From Rehmannia glutinosa (taxonomy: Eukaryota > Streptophyta > Magnoliopsida > Lamiales > Orobanchaceae), in the NCBI GenBank assembly GCA_016081115.2, contig CM071926.1:8631971-8695970 (forward strand): a stretch of DNA of 64,000 nt. The letters are read 5' to 3'. Each line of letters starts with the position of its first letter. The stretch's first letter is position 1. Both the position numbers and the translations under genes were made by a program. The notes beneath the pieces were generated by a model that was not told the DNA's origin, searched no databases, and was given only the letters and a program-made list of their open reading frames with translations. This document shows, piece by piece, positions 33,561 to 46,587 of the stretch.

Positions 33561-34760
33561 ATGGAAGCAAATCTAACACGCATTCCTATGTTCACTATTG
33601 AAGAATTTGATGATTGGAAAATTCGTATGCGTGCTCATCTATCAACATTACATGATGAGATGTGGATAGTGATAGAAGATGGGCCTCTCGCAAATATTAA
33701 AGGTGAACACATTTGTGTACCAAGTTGCTTTGCTGTTTGAAGGAGAAGAGGATGTTGCTCCCGGACGGCTATGGTTGAAAAACTAAGAGTGAATGGACAA
33801 ATGATGATGAGAAAAAGATACAACTTGGACAACGTGGCCAAAGACATTCTTTACGTAACCCTGGACAAAGCCATGTTCAACAAAGTCAAATCGTGCAAAC
33901 GCAAAAGAAACGGAATAAGCTAACCCGATTTGTGAAGGCTCGAGCAAATCAAGGAAAACAAACTATCGGTGGGTCGTACAAAAATTTGAGAACTTCAAAA
34001 TGATCTCAGGAGAAAACCTGGATCAACCGGATGCTCGGTTCACGAAATCACAAATGAGCTATCTCGCACTTGGAAAGGAATATACACAGAAGGAAATGTG
34101 TATGAAAATTCTAAAAAGTCTTCAAATTGAATGGGAAATGAAGGTCATGGCTTTCGAGACATTCCATGGACCTATCAAAGACATCCAACCATGAGTTATT
34201 CTCGGACCTCAAAGCCTATGAGTTTGAGTGAGAAGAAAAAGACCGAAGGAAGAAGTAGTACCCAAAACAATTTGCTCTAATTGTTAAAGATGGGAAAAGA
34301 GTCGAGGTCAAAGAAGTCATTGACCCGGAAGAAATAGCCACGATGGTTAAAAGGTTCAACAAGTTCTTCAATAAGAACTACAAGAGAGGAAAGGGCGAAT
34401 CTTCCGAAGACACTCGGCTCCCTCTAAATCAAGGGAAAGACAGGCCAACCAAGAGAACAGATCATCAAAAAGTTGAATATCAAAAGTGACAACTCAAGAA
34501 TGGAAAGAGCGATCAAAAAGTGAATATCTATGTTGGAACGTAGACAACCAGGTCACTATGCAATTGATTGCTCATATCCCGTAGTCAACAAGACGGGGAT
34601 GAAGAAGAAAGGAAGGTCCTCGAGAGAAAGAAGGGGAAAAGAAAAGGGCAATGATGGTCGCAGAGATCGCCGAGACAGCCAAGTCGGGAGGGACGGTGAC
34701 TCGAGAGAAGCGATGAAGCCGACTACTCAAGTGACTACGAAGAAGAAGCCTTGATCCGCT
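33561..34760 (+). pseudogene. C2 gag, frameshifted
   Basis: ATG 33561 starts a frame with IPMFTIEEFDDWKIRMRAHL, the N-terminus of a Sirevirus-like Gag. Later pieces in shifting frames include KDILYVTLDKAMFNKVKSC, a coiled, Lys/Glu-rich part, and a CCHC zinc knuckle near 34520-34580 (GHYAIDCSYP readable). At least five frame changes separate these. Relatives use the protein to form particles and package RNA. Confidence 0.85.
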
Positions 34761-35904
34761 TGATGGCCAAAGAACAAGATCAAGAAGATGAGGTACAATC
34801 TAACTCAACAAGCTCGCATACACTAGTGATAGTGATCGTGACACACACACTTCATCACCTACAGATCTTTATGATTCATTAGGCAAAATGATGAAAGATT
34901 TTGAGCACATTAAAACCTCACACACACTATTGAATGAGGAAAACAACCTACTCAAAAGTCAAAACTCAAAGTCGACTAAGGAGCCGAGTACTCTAAGTCA
35001 AATAGTCGATGAGAATAAAAGTTTAAAGGCCTGAAAATGCTAAATTAATAGCAGAAATTGCGCTATAGAAAAGAGGAGAATGACCTCAAGAATGTTTTGT
35101 CTCATTCACCAAGGCATCTAAATCATTAGATGATCTTATTATGAGTCAAAGAGAATGTGGAGACAAGACAGGCTTAGGATTTAATTCCTCTATGCTATGT
35201 CAAACCTCAAGAATAATTTTGGAAAAAGGATCTTCAAGTCATGAAGAGTCTGAAAAATCCAAAACTATAAATGTTGCACACACATTCGCTCCAAAGCACA
35301 ATAATAAGCAAAGCGGCCTTGGTTACAAAGGAAAAGGAAAAGCGACCGAGTTGAGAGTCTTTGAAAGGACGGTGAGAAGAGATTCAAATGAGTCCTCAAA
35401 GCAAACTCCAAACAGTAAAATACTACTCAGTAAAGAAAAGCGAGCTACCAAAAACCCCAGAAAATCCATAAAAGAAATACATATAATGGGAATGGTAGAA
35501 AATATCCAAGCCAAGCCGATTGGAATAATGTGAACTATCAAAGATAGACTTATGAAATATAAGCCCAAATGGCAAAGGCCTAGAACTCAACAAAGGCCAT
35601 TCCAAAAGTATAAGAGCTTTCATCAAAGACACATATGCACCTAGGCACTACACTCAAAGACACCACAATTACCCAAGAAAGGCAATTGCTAAAACACATA
35701 TGCAGCATACTGAGACAAAAAAGACAATTTGTATGAACCTAGACTCCCAAGCAATTTGCCAGGATTAATTATGATTATGGCGATAGATGGCAACCTCTTA
35801 GAGTCAAATCATTTGGCTATAGGTTGGTTGGATCATCTTATAATTCTAACCCCTCGGGACCCAGGCACAAGCATGGGTACCTAAAACTTAATTTCTTGAT
35901 TGCG

Positions 35905-38900
35905 GGTTCAAGGAAGTGAGTGCCAAGGAACCTGGTACATGGATAATGGTCATTGTTCCGGACATATATGACAGAAATAAGAGAAATCTGTCAAAATTCA
36001 AGGAAGTCAAAGGAGCAAAAGTCATATTTGGAGGAAATGAAGCTCCAGGTGAAATAAAAGGCATTGGATCCATCAAGAGGAATGGATTAGAAATCACAGA
36101 TGTTGCATATGTTGAAGGACTAAACTTCAATCTACTAAGCATCATCAACTTTGTGACAAGGGCTACAATGTTGGATTCAACATGGGCATATGCCAAATCA
36201 AAGATATGAATCAAATGAAGTGGTCTTTGCAAGGATGTAGACGAGAAAAATATGTATGTAGTGGATTGGTCAACCGCAACACCCAAAGACTGTCTACTAG
36301 CAAAGAGCACAATCAATCAAGTTGGTCGTGGCACAAAAAGCCGAGTCACCTGAATTTCAAAACAATTAACAAGTGGCAAGAAGTCATCTTGTGGAAGGAC
36401 TTCCGGACTCGAGATACAAGAAGGAGAGTATATGTGATGCATGTCGGGAAGGAAAACAAATCAAGTCGTCATTTAAAAAAAAAGACATGCCCATCCTCAA
36501 CAAGAATATTGCACCGCTTCATATGGATCTATTTGGCCCGTGGAACCGGCCAAGTATAAGTGGAAAGAAATACACCTTGGTGGTAGTAGATGACTACTCA
36601 AGATATACATGGACAATATTCATGTGCAAGAAGAAAGAAACTCTACAAAAACTACCACACGGTGATGAAGAGGATTCAAAACGAGAAGAGTCAAACCATT
36701 ATCAAAATAAGATCGACATATAGGAACCGAGTTTGTCAATGGAATAATAACTCATATTGTATTGAAAATGGCATTGGTCATGAACTATCGCCAGCAAGGA
36801 CTCCACAAATGAGAATGGAGTTGCGAGAAAGAAGGAGCAGAACCCTCAAAGAAGAAGCAGCAAGGACCATGTTAGTCGAATCGGGGTTACAAAAAGATTT
36901 TGGGTCAAGCAATCAACACAACTTGCTACACCCAAAACAGATGTATGATAAATGACGGTGACAAAGACTCCCTATGAAACTGGATGGAAGAAAACCAAAT
37001 GTTTCATATTTGAGAATATTTGGATGTAAATGCTTCATTCACAACAATGGCAAGGACAACCTAAAGGCCTTTGATGCTAAAGTCGATGAAGGTATCTTCT
37101 TAGGATACTCGGTGAAAGCAAAGCCTCTGAGAATACTCAACAAAAGAACTATGGTTACGGAAGAATCCATTCATGTAGTATTCGATGAGCCAAATGTAAA
37201 TGGAGAAGACATTGAAGAGTCAACCGATAAATTTGAATCATCCAACCATACGAGAAGAGTCCTATCTTTGTCAAGGAAGGTGGAATTATCAATTGAGAAG
37301 AAGATGAGATAGTGAATCTCAAAAACACTAGAAAATTTGCGCTAAGTGATTACGAGAGAGGCGATAACAAAGAAAAAGAACGGTACCGCAAGTCGATCGA
37401 ACCAGATTAACTCACTCCAACCTGATGTAAGATGGCTGAGAGACCATCCACCAGAGCTTGTCATTGGAGATATAAGAGAAGGTGTCAAGACAAGATCTAG
37501 AACTCAACAAGAAACCATGTTCACATGCTTCATCTCACAAATTGAGCCCAAAGATGTGTCACAAGCATTGGATGACACACATTGGATTCAGGCTATGCAA
37601 GAAGAGCTTAATCAGTTTGAGAGAAATAAAGTATGGGAATTAGTGCAAAGACCCATACATCAAAATGTCATTGGAACCAAATGGGTGTTCAGAAATAAAA
37701 TGAACGAGGAAGGATCTGTGGTAAGAAACAAAGCAAGATTGGTAGCCAAAGGATATTGCCAAGAAGAAGGAATAGATTTTGATGAAACATTTGCTCTGTA
37801 GCAAGATTGGAAGCTATAAGGATGTTTCTTGCCTATGCGACTCACAAGAACTTCATTGTATATCAAATGGATGTAAAAAGTGCATTCTTAAATGGCTTAT
37901 TGGAAGAAGAAGTGTATGTTGAACAACCTCCAGGATTTGAGCGAGAAGACTCTTGGAGACAAGGTATACAAACTCAAGAAAGCCCCTGTCACGGATTGAA
38001 ACAGGCACCCAGAGCATGGTATGATACCTGTCACAATTCCTGACTGAAAATGGATTCACAAAAGGAAAAGTAGATAGAACACTTTTCGTAATTCAAGACA
38101 AGAAGAGTATCTTGCTTGTTCAAATATATGTGGATGACATCATTTTTGGATCCACTAACAAAGAGCTGTGTGAAAAATTCTCAAACCTCATGCAAAGTAA
38201 ATTTGAAATGAGCATGATGGGAGAGCGACATTCTCTTGGACTCCAAGTGAAACAAAGTGAAGGATGGAACCTTCATAAGTCAAACAAAATACACCAGAGA
38301 TTTAATGAAGAAATTTGGTATGGAGGAGAAGTCTTACGTAAAAATACCAATGAACACATCATCAAAATGGACATGGATGCGGATGGCAAGCTGTAGATCA
38401 AACAAGATACTGAGCACTTATTGGATCATGCTTCTATCTCACAAAGCAGCGGGCCGACATCACCTTTCTTTGTAGGTGTATGTGCAAGATTTCAATCTGC
38501 TCCAAAAGAGAGCCATATGATAATGACTAAGAGAATATTGAGATACTTGAAAGGAAGCCGGGAAGTAGGCCTATGGTATCCAAAGGAAGGTGGATTCAAG
38601 CTAATTGGCTATTCGAGACTACGACTATCTTTGGATGCAGAGTGGACAGAAGAAAGTACTTGAGGCACATGTCAAATGCTAGGAAACAAACTAATTTCTG
38701 GTTTAGCAAGAAGCAAAACTCAATAGCCACCTCTGGTGAGGCGAGAATACATAGGCTGGGCAAATTGTTGTGCCCAAGTCCTATGGATGAGACAATGAGA
38801 GATTATGAAGTTGAAGAAAAAGAAATTCCAATCATGTGTGATAACACAAGTGCAATTGCAATCACTCATAATCCGTGTTGCACTCAAGAACAAAACATAT

Positions 38901-39020
38901 TGATGTCGATATCACTTCATAAGAGACCATGTTGAAAAGAAGGACATCATCCTGGAATATATCTCAACCGATAAACAACTAGCCGACATCTTCACAAAAC
39001 CATTATGTGAGTCAAGATTT
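35905..39020 (+). pseudogene. C2 pol: protease, integrase, reverse transcriptase, RNase H
   Basis: Pieces in Copia order are: aspartic-protease region from about 35930 (the DSG codons are altered here) to 36205; GAG-pre-integrase and integrase at 36310-36955 (HMDLFGPWNRPS, VVVDDYSRYTW); reverse transcriptase at 37535-38400 (TKWVFRNKMNEEGSV, YQMDVKSAFLNGLLEEEVYV, catalytic YVDDIIFG near 38130); and RNase H at 38420-39020, ending near the typical KPL. The YVDD site is intact but the frame is broken by stops (37801, 38043, 38396) and small indels. The proteins would copy RNA to DNA and integrate it. Confidence 0.9.
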
Positions 39021-39606
39021 GAAGAACTCAAACATGAGTTGGGGCTAATTGAGCTAATTCGAGACACGGAAGAATCAAAGAAAAGAAATGGAACAGGAAA
39101 GAAGGTGAAAAAGAGTGAAAGCAAAAATCACCAAGAATCAGATCGGAAAGTCACTATACCAAGTCGGTGATATTTGAGTCACTAAGAGAAATGTGAGAAG
39201 CGAGTTAAATCGGCTAAGAGATAAGCTGAATAACTTATGAGCAAAGTGACAAAAACGCAAATCGTTTTGACTTAGCGGGAATGTTTTAAGAAACACGTCA
39301 AAGATAATGATGATGTGTACGGACATAAAGCTACACACCAAGCCTATGATTGGATATAAATGCCGCATTAAATACGAGACATGAATGCTCAATATGCGTG
39401 CGAAATCCAAGCCGTTGATTTCGATCACAATTCAAAACCGTCGCACGCCCTTTCATAAACCATATTTAAACCATTTTCGTCCGTTTCTCTCTCACACTTC
39501 TAAAAACTGTTCAATCTCTTTCTCTCAAAAGGCAAAAGGCAAGATACTCTCGAACCCTATCAATCTTCAAATCATTTTCGAGTCTTTTTCTTGAAATAAT
39601 TGAGAA

Positions 39607-42600
39607 ATGGCACCAACTTATGACTTTACCAAGCTAGGAAAGCAAATCCACACCGATTCGACGGTGGATTTCGACGGAATGGTGAAGCAGGGGTCCGACA
39701 ACACCTTGGTGAAGAAAATCGCTGAGAAGCTGGAAACGACCGGACTAAAACCGTTTCTAACGCTGGAATATCCTATGACCTATGTGGAGGAGGTCGCACA
39801 ATTCTACGTGAATGCCGAGATTCACGATGAGGAAATCAAGTCATCATTCACGGGAAGCGGTGACTATCACCGCCAAGGATTTGGTGAATATTGCTCACTA
39901 CCAGGAAGGAGCAAACGAGATTAAGGAAGCGATGTCAACTTGGCGACGCATGGAAAGAGATAGCCAAGTCCGACTTTTGCCGATAAAATTATATACACAA
40001 ACAAACAAGAGACTGTCAAGGAGGATTATCACAAATTGTTGGACATAGTTGCCAAATGTATCGACATCAAATTTGGCGACTTTGACCAATCAAAGGCAAA
40101 GGCGATTGTGATGGCTGCAATCATCGAGGAAAAGAAGATAAAAGGCCGAAATTTGAGTTTATCTACAAAGCAGATCTGCTTTAAGCGTGGGGAACAAGTC
40201 CTTCAAAGAAGATGGGTCATTTGGAGGATCCCACAGGATATGGCACGGTGATTGGGCTATTGGAGGTGAAAGGAGTACCTCTTAGACATGGGAAGGCTTT
40301 CCATGTTAACAAGAGGATGTTGAGCTAACCCTCTCGGTGCTCGAAGTGAGCTTACGCCAAGAGAGCCGACACCGGTGGGAATCGGTGACCCGAAGACACA
40401 AATGCTTCCTCTCCGGCCTAAGAAGAAAAGTTTCGCCCCTGCGGTGCCAAGAAGATCACGCCCCTGCAAAGAAAGAAAACCAAACATGCTCCCGCCTCGC
40501 AGCAGAGTCAGTCCCGCCCAAGAGCCCATGTCACCGCCCAAAGAAGAACGGTCGAGAAGGACTCCCAAATACCTTCTCCGATCGTCAAAAGGAGGAGAAT
40601 CGACAAGCCTAGACGGCCGGCTCCTCGTAAACAAACACAAGCACGCCCCGGCCGCCAAGACTCGAGGACACCGCCCGAACAGTAAATTCCCCTGGTACAA
40701 ACTAGGAGACGAAGAAGACTTGTCAAGCGGTCGAATAGGAGAAACCAGGTGAGTCGATTCTCGGCTAGCACAAATACCGGAGACTCGGAGAAGTAGAGTC
40801 TCCCGATGTAGTTGATGAAACACCAAGTTGAAGAAGGCGTCAGAGGCAACACGAAGACACAAACTGTAGCTCATACGGTGAAGCACGAGATAGTGATGTA
40901 ATGATACTCTCTCCACCTTACCCGGACATCCAAAATCGTCTGCGTGAGTGGAGAAAATGGAAGTTGAGCAAGTCAAGAGAACAGTTCCAACGGCCGAGTT
41001 CATAGAAGAAGAGGAGGAATCGCTAAATTTCCTTGGATTAACTCTTTGTGCTCCCACTCACGGATGAAGACAAGCGCATAGACATTCTGCGCAGATATAC
41101 AAGGACAAGAGAGAGAAAAGCAAGCTGAAAAAGCCGAAGCACGAGAGAAGGCAAGACCGCCCTATCTCCGGCACCACGTAACACACACATCCTCTCCTTG
41201 ATGTCTTCTCCGAAAGTGACGAGGAACGAGGAGAATCTTTGTCGCCGCCCACGAGAAGAGTTGCAAATGCAGCAAGCATTGCATGAATCAAGAATCCTTC
41301 ACGAGCAAAAGATCGATGGAGGGACCAGGGGAGTCCTCGAACACGGTGAAATCGATCCAATGGGAGTGGTTCAACAAATAGCCACCGATGTTCCGCTTAC
41401 CACTTCCCTCACTTTCAAGAAGGCAATAAGGAAATGGCGATGGCGGGACAATGGGGACCCCGGTCGAGCCAACCCCTATTGAAGGTGTGCTACCACACCG
41501 CCCCAACGATCGAACCATCAATTGAAACAATAGGGAGTTTGATACGAGTGACCCCACTCCAAGTCACTCAATTTGGTGCGCCGGGGGAAATCTCTCTCCT
41601 GCGGCAAGGTCGGAGGATCTTTGCAGATGACTCGACAAAGAAGCAAGGAGGCGAAGAAGAGAAATTCCAATCACAAGAAAACGACAAGTTGCCATCAACG
41701 AAGCTCGCAGGAGGCGTGAGGTGCCAACCGCTCTCGAAGGCTAATGACGCGCCGATGCGATCGAGGCACGAGGAAGGAATGTACCGGGAGTTAACACACT
41801 GCAGGCGATGAAAGTGCAATCCATGGGGTTGAGACTCCAATGGATGCCACATGTAGAAGACCCTAAAGGCAGTGACATTGTCGAAAGGGAGGACAAGGCC
41901 TCGCAGCAGAAGAGAGACTATTTGGAGGAAATGAAGGCCCACGGGAGGTTGAGACTTCCGGGGTAAAGAGGTCAAGTAGAGAACATCCCTCCCGCAATCA
42001 TCGACCCATCCGAGAAGGAGATCGCGACTTCATGATTCCCAGGACAACCCCGATGTCACTTTTCCGGGATCGAAAGCGCGAAGAAGAAGCCGAGTCAACA
42101 CCCATGACAAATCCAAAAGACTCGGTGCGGATGTTCCAGGCACGAGGAAGTCGATCCCAAGACTACTCGTCAAACTTTTAACTTTGATGATGAGCCACCA
42201 CTAGAAATCTCATCATCGTCCGATGATTATTGCGAGCGATAAGGCCGAGGACAAGTCTCATGAAATGGAAAAATCGGTGAGACCAACGAAGGCTGTTAAG
42301 ATATTGAGGCTCGGCAAGCGGGTCTACTTCACAACCAAACCCAGTGAACCAGAGACCACCGCTCCGGCTCCTCAAGGCAGCAGGATCGATTCCCAAAAGA
42401 ACTTCACGCGCACCGCTCATCATCGAAGCAGATCCCGGTCGGCGGTGATGAATCTTTTGTGGAATCTTTTCCTTTCTCACTTTGGAGATACGAGAACTCC
42501 ATGAAGAGTCGGAAAATGAACAAGCACGCTATCACAAACCACCTCCTGTTCTTCCAATAGACACCATTGTTCTAGCCGATTATGACTTCGATCTTTGTAT

Positions 42601-44152
42601 GGCCATCACCGCAATGAAGAATCAATCGAAGTTCGAGAAGTGTTCAAGGCACTCTTTGCTGAAGTTGAACGGATGGAGAGGCATCAAGCCTCTTTGGACA
42701 TGCGCTGGACAACAGAGATGCCACCCTTACGGTGACTTAAGAGGCATAACTTGATTCGAATAAGGGAATGGTGGCAACAACAAAGACAAACAATGCGTGT
42801 GGAACAGGTGAGATACTTCTGACAATTGTTCAACAAGTCTTTGGTGTGGAGAGTGAAAATGCCGATCGAAACGGCGAGGGAACACATTGAGCATATGCAT
42901 GAAGCTCACACCGCCGAGATCAAGCATTGCGTGTGAGCGAAATGCAAATGATATACAGCGTTTGGAAGAACACATGACAAGAAAATTCAGCCTTCTCATG
43001 GTGAGATGAAGCCGATTTAAGAGAATCCAACGCTACTCGTTCAATTCCGTCGCATACAACGCAGCAGACTTGAAGCAGAATTCAACCATCGAAGACTTCG
43101 ACTTCATGCTTGCCAAAGATGTTCCCTGGGGTTCCTCTATCCTTTGATGATGCCAAAAAGGGGAAGATGAATACCTTAAAGCAAAGAAAATCAAGTTTGA
43201 AAAGAAAGGAGAAGCGGTGAGAAGGGAAAATCGGTGAGAAAGTCCTAAAACGAGAAGAAAGGAAAACTTGTTGAGGGGAAGGATCAGCAGATGTAACATT
43301 GATGATTGCACAAACCCCCAACAAGGTCTGTCACACGGTGACATTATGAGCAGACAAACTCCCGTGACTCTGCCACTCCAACACTCTTTGTATCTATGGC
43401 CGAGAAGAGAAAAGCAATTGAAGCAGGGGATGAAGGAAGTGGAAGGAAGAATGGATGCCAGGGTGATGAACATCTTGAAAGAACATGGAGGCATTCCGGT
43501 TGACAGAGACACGTATGCCATTTCGGATGTCGGGACAGAGCCAAGATCGTTGACGAATTCAAAACGCTCGAATCAAGGATACTTTGCAAATATGTCTATG
43601 GCTCAAGCTTGGGACTGTCTTGGGAAAAGGGTCTCACATTATGTGAAGAAGCGACAGACAATGAGACTTCCTAGCGATCACTCTGCTGGGTCACTCGCTA
43701 GTCAATCATTTGGGAAGAAGAAGACCCAAAGACAAAGATATACGCCCGAGGTAGAGGAAGAAGCGGTGATGGAGGAAGAAGCTTGGACCTAGGCCGCCGC
43801 CCAAGAATATTGAATACGTAGATCCAGGAAAGAAATGAGGGATCTCTTTGGTGGGCTTGACCAAGTGGCGAATTTGCGAGTGGCAAAAACTAACGCCGAG
43901 TATGCAAAAAGAATAGAAGAAGAAAACAAAGACAAACTCGGCTATGGGAGGAGAGAGGAAAGATTAAGAAGAGATGAAGTGCCAGGAAGGCATATGAGAA
44001 GAAAAAAAGGCGGTGATGACGAGAAGAAAGAAGAAAGAGAAGAAGATCTTGAACAAGATGAAAGAAGGAGACAAATGAAGGAGATGAAGTGTTCTTTGTC
44101 CAACCCTTCGTGTATTTTATATGTAAATACATACAATGTAAGTCTTACGTAA
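39607..44152 (+). pseudogene. C2 post-pol region (envelope-like ORF of Sireviruses), broken
   Basis: After RNase H and a non-coding gap, ATG 39607 opens a 105-residue frame starting MAPTYDFTKLGKQIHTDSTV with EEVAQFYVNAEIHDEEIKS, which resembles the 'putative plant transposon protein' domain found in the extra ORF of some plant retroelements. Homologous-looking sequence continues to about 40320 in other frames, then through Pro/Lys-rich stretches (40375-40750) and Glu/Lys-rich coiled-coil stretches (43270-43790 and 43835-44152). Sireviruses are known to carry such envelope-like ORFs of uncertain function. No signal peptide or transmembrane segment was seen in the readable pieces. The long antisense frame at 41057-40257 is probably only the complement of the Pro/Lys-rich part. 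Confidence 0.6.
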
Positions 44153-44343
44153 TAAAGCTATAAATTTTCTATTTTTGTGAAGACAATTATATACTACGAT
44201 ACACCTTGTGCTTGATTGTGTTAAGTACAAGAATGATATGATCAATAAAAAGATTGATTCTGCGCATACATTCTATGTCAATACACTATCCGTATGTATC
44301 TTTGTTATTTGCATCTTTGTATGATTTAAGTTTTGGCATCATC

Positions 44344-44357
44344 AAAAAGGGGGAAAT
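44344..44357 (+). other. Polypurine tract of C2
   Basis: The purine run AAAAAGGGGGAAAT directly precedes the 3' LTR and would prime plus-strand DNA synthesis. Confidence 0.85.
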
Positions 44358-45893
44358 TGTTAGGAATTTTATTGTTTAGATTTTGATGAATGCCATGTAA
44401 AACTTAGAATAGAAAGTTGGCACCCCATTCTTCTTCTTTGTAAAATGTATTGTAACAATTAGAGTGGCCAAGCCGAGTTAAGTCACTACGCCCTAACATG
44501 CAAGAAGACAATCAAGACTTGAAGGAAAACTCTGTTGAGAGACATTTGAGTACGGCAAAGAAAAGAGACAGAACTCGATGAAGAAGCGGTGAGATGCGGT
44601 GAGTGGTACATCGGTCAAGTCAACTCAAGAGAAGCCAAGTCTCAAGTGAAGTGAGTGGAAGAGTCATCCAATGATTGGAAGTCGACTCTAAGTCACCTGG
44701 GGAAAGCAAGGAAATGCAGTCAAGTCGAGATAATCGTAAAAGAACCGTTACGAGTAAATCAAGAGATTTACTTAAACAAGTAATATCTCCATACCACCTT
44801 TCTTGGAGTGCTTAGTCCCGAAGCGTGCAAAAGGAATGAACCAATGGGAAGCACTACACCGTGTCGAACTCGAAAAGGTGATAAAACAATTCATACGAGG
44901 AAATGGCAATTCCAAGAAGCGCAAGCCAACGACGCAAAGTGACTTTCAAAAATGAGCCTATCTCTTCAACGGGCAAATTTTTGAAAGTTCACTATAAAAG
45001 GCCGAGGAGTTTGTTTGAGAAGAAAGATGAATGACACACACGTGAGATATACAAGCTTATCAAAAATCGAAACATTCTCAATCCTCAAGCCTACATTTCA
45101 AGTACATCAATCCAACACTTACCCGTGAAGGAAAGAGAACTTCAATCGGTTGAAGAGGAAAATACCGAAAACAAGGGGTCTATATTCGGGAAGGATTGTA
45201 GAAAGGTTCAAGGTGAACCAAGTCTTAAGCTTTTGGAGGGCTTCGTGATCAAATCCAAAGTGCTTGAGCAAGTGAGTCAGTAGTAGCAAAGCGCTGCCGC
45301 CTGTGAAGAAGGCGAGTCGTCGAGAAGCTTGGTGAGTGATCAAGGCGTCTCGGCATCGAGTCCCAAAGGATCAAGTCGGCATTTGTTGTGATCAAGACTT
45401 GTATCCGGGACTGTTACCACTTTGTAAACCGATCATTACCTAGTGGATTCCTCCGGGAGTTGGAGAAGAGAGGAGTAGAAGAATTACCCCATCTTGAACC
45501 TCTATAAAAATTTTATTGTGTCATTTACATTTCAAAGATTTAAATTCTCGCACTTTTAATCGCTTATATCTCACGATAAATTTGCTATCCATTTGATAAT
45601 TTATAAGTACTAAATCAAGTGTAAAAACTTGCTTAATCAAACTTAAGGGTGTTAAGTCTTCCAATAAAAAACAAAACCACAAGTTGAGTCAAATTATAGC
45701 CAACAAATTTGAGTTACTCTATTAATGTACTCGGTGAGTCTGTTGAGAGATTAACTCTCTTGAGTGACTAATTCGTCCATCAAGGACACAATTTGTGTAG
45801 AACTCAGTAGATTTAAAAGGACTAAATCGAAAATTTGGTAAGGTTTATTCAACCCCCTTCTAAACCTTACACTTACACCCCTTGGGACCTACA
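44358..45893 (+). repeat. 3' LTR of C2
   Basis: 1536 bp, starting TGTTAGGAATTTTATTG and ending GGGACCTACA, followed by the target duplication ATCTT. Pairs with 31891-33431. Confidence 0.95.
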
Positions 45894-46587
45894 ATCTTCA
45901 TGTTTTGTGTGATTCACTTATATTATGCTTTATTCATTCGAGTTAATATTTTCAGTATATTGATTTGAAATCTATTCCTCATCGGGTAATCGAGAGATTT
46001 ATGATGAGAAATAACATTTATAAGTGAAAAGACTTGCATGCAATCCTAGATATAAGACGACATAAATCTTCTGGATTATGATCAAACCTAATATGTGAAT
46101 TCACAAATCGCTATAATGCAATCTTGGGGGTTTTAACTAGAAAGAGATTTCGGTTAATCAACTTGAGATTATGAGTTTTTCACCTTGAGAAAAGGGTTTA
46201 ACTTAAATCGGGAATTTCTACGATCCATGAAATAGGAGATTTTATTAAAAGAGGATGATTTTTGCTTAAGGGATTATGGTTGTATTTTTATCTTGTTGAA
46301 TCACAAAAATATTCTAGAGGGATTTACATTCAAACACATTTCTAGCTCTTAATTTCTTATTCTACAATATACTTTTATTTGATCTATTGTAAGTTGTGTT
46401 TATTTCAAATTCTTTATTTTTTATCCAACAAAACTCTGAAAATTGCTAGATTAGATAGCAAAAAGACGGTAATTACTAGTACTTACAATCCTCGTGGGAA
46501 TGACACTCGGTACTCAATAATCTAGTCTATATAACGATAGGTGCACTTGCCTAAGGTTTTAAAAGTAGCTTTTGAGCCATCAAAGAT

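Larger units (their letters stand above)
31891..45893 (+). mobile_element. Sirevirus-like Copia retrotransposon (C2), complete structure, 14 kb
   Basis: Two near-identical LTRs (31891-33431 and 44358-45893) start TGTTAGGAATTTTATTG and end GGGACCTACA. A perfect duplication ATCTT flanks the element (31886-31890 and 45894-45898). Primer site, gag, protease, integrase, reverse transcriptase, RNase H, an extra 4.5-kb region after pol, and a polypurine tract follow in order. LTRs of 1.5 kb and a long post-pol region fit the Sirevirus/Maximus group of plant Copia. All frames are interrupted as written, mostly by short indels. Confidence 0.93.
30845..46582. mobile_element. Solo LTR of Tat/Ogre-like Gypsy type inserted in C1 gag, itself split
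   Basis: The insertion starts TGATAAGTGC and ends GAGCCATCA (TG...CA), flanked by a perfect duplication AAGAT (30840-30844 and 46583-46587). Removing the Sirevirus-like element at 31891-45893 leaves about 1.7 kb without any retrotransposon domain, so it is a solo LTR. Near its right end, aatcctcgtgggaatgacac and gataggtgcacttgcctaagg resemble the 3' ends of Tat/Ogre/Athila-group LTRs. The left part carries several GCACGGCCGTG palindromes (31145-31335). Orientation plus is suggested by the position of that 3' phrase. Lineage is tentative; the boundary evidence is strong. Confidence 0.78.

Noticed and set aside
40257..41057. 266-residue antisense open frame in C2
   Set aside because: Low-complexity Ser/Leu/Arg composition mirrors the Pro/Lys-rich plus-strand sequence; no domain was seen. 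Long antisense frames in retroelements exist, but nothing here supports one.
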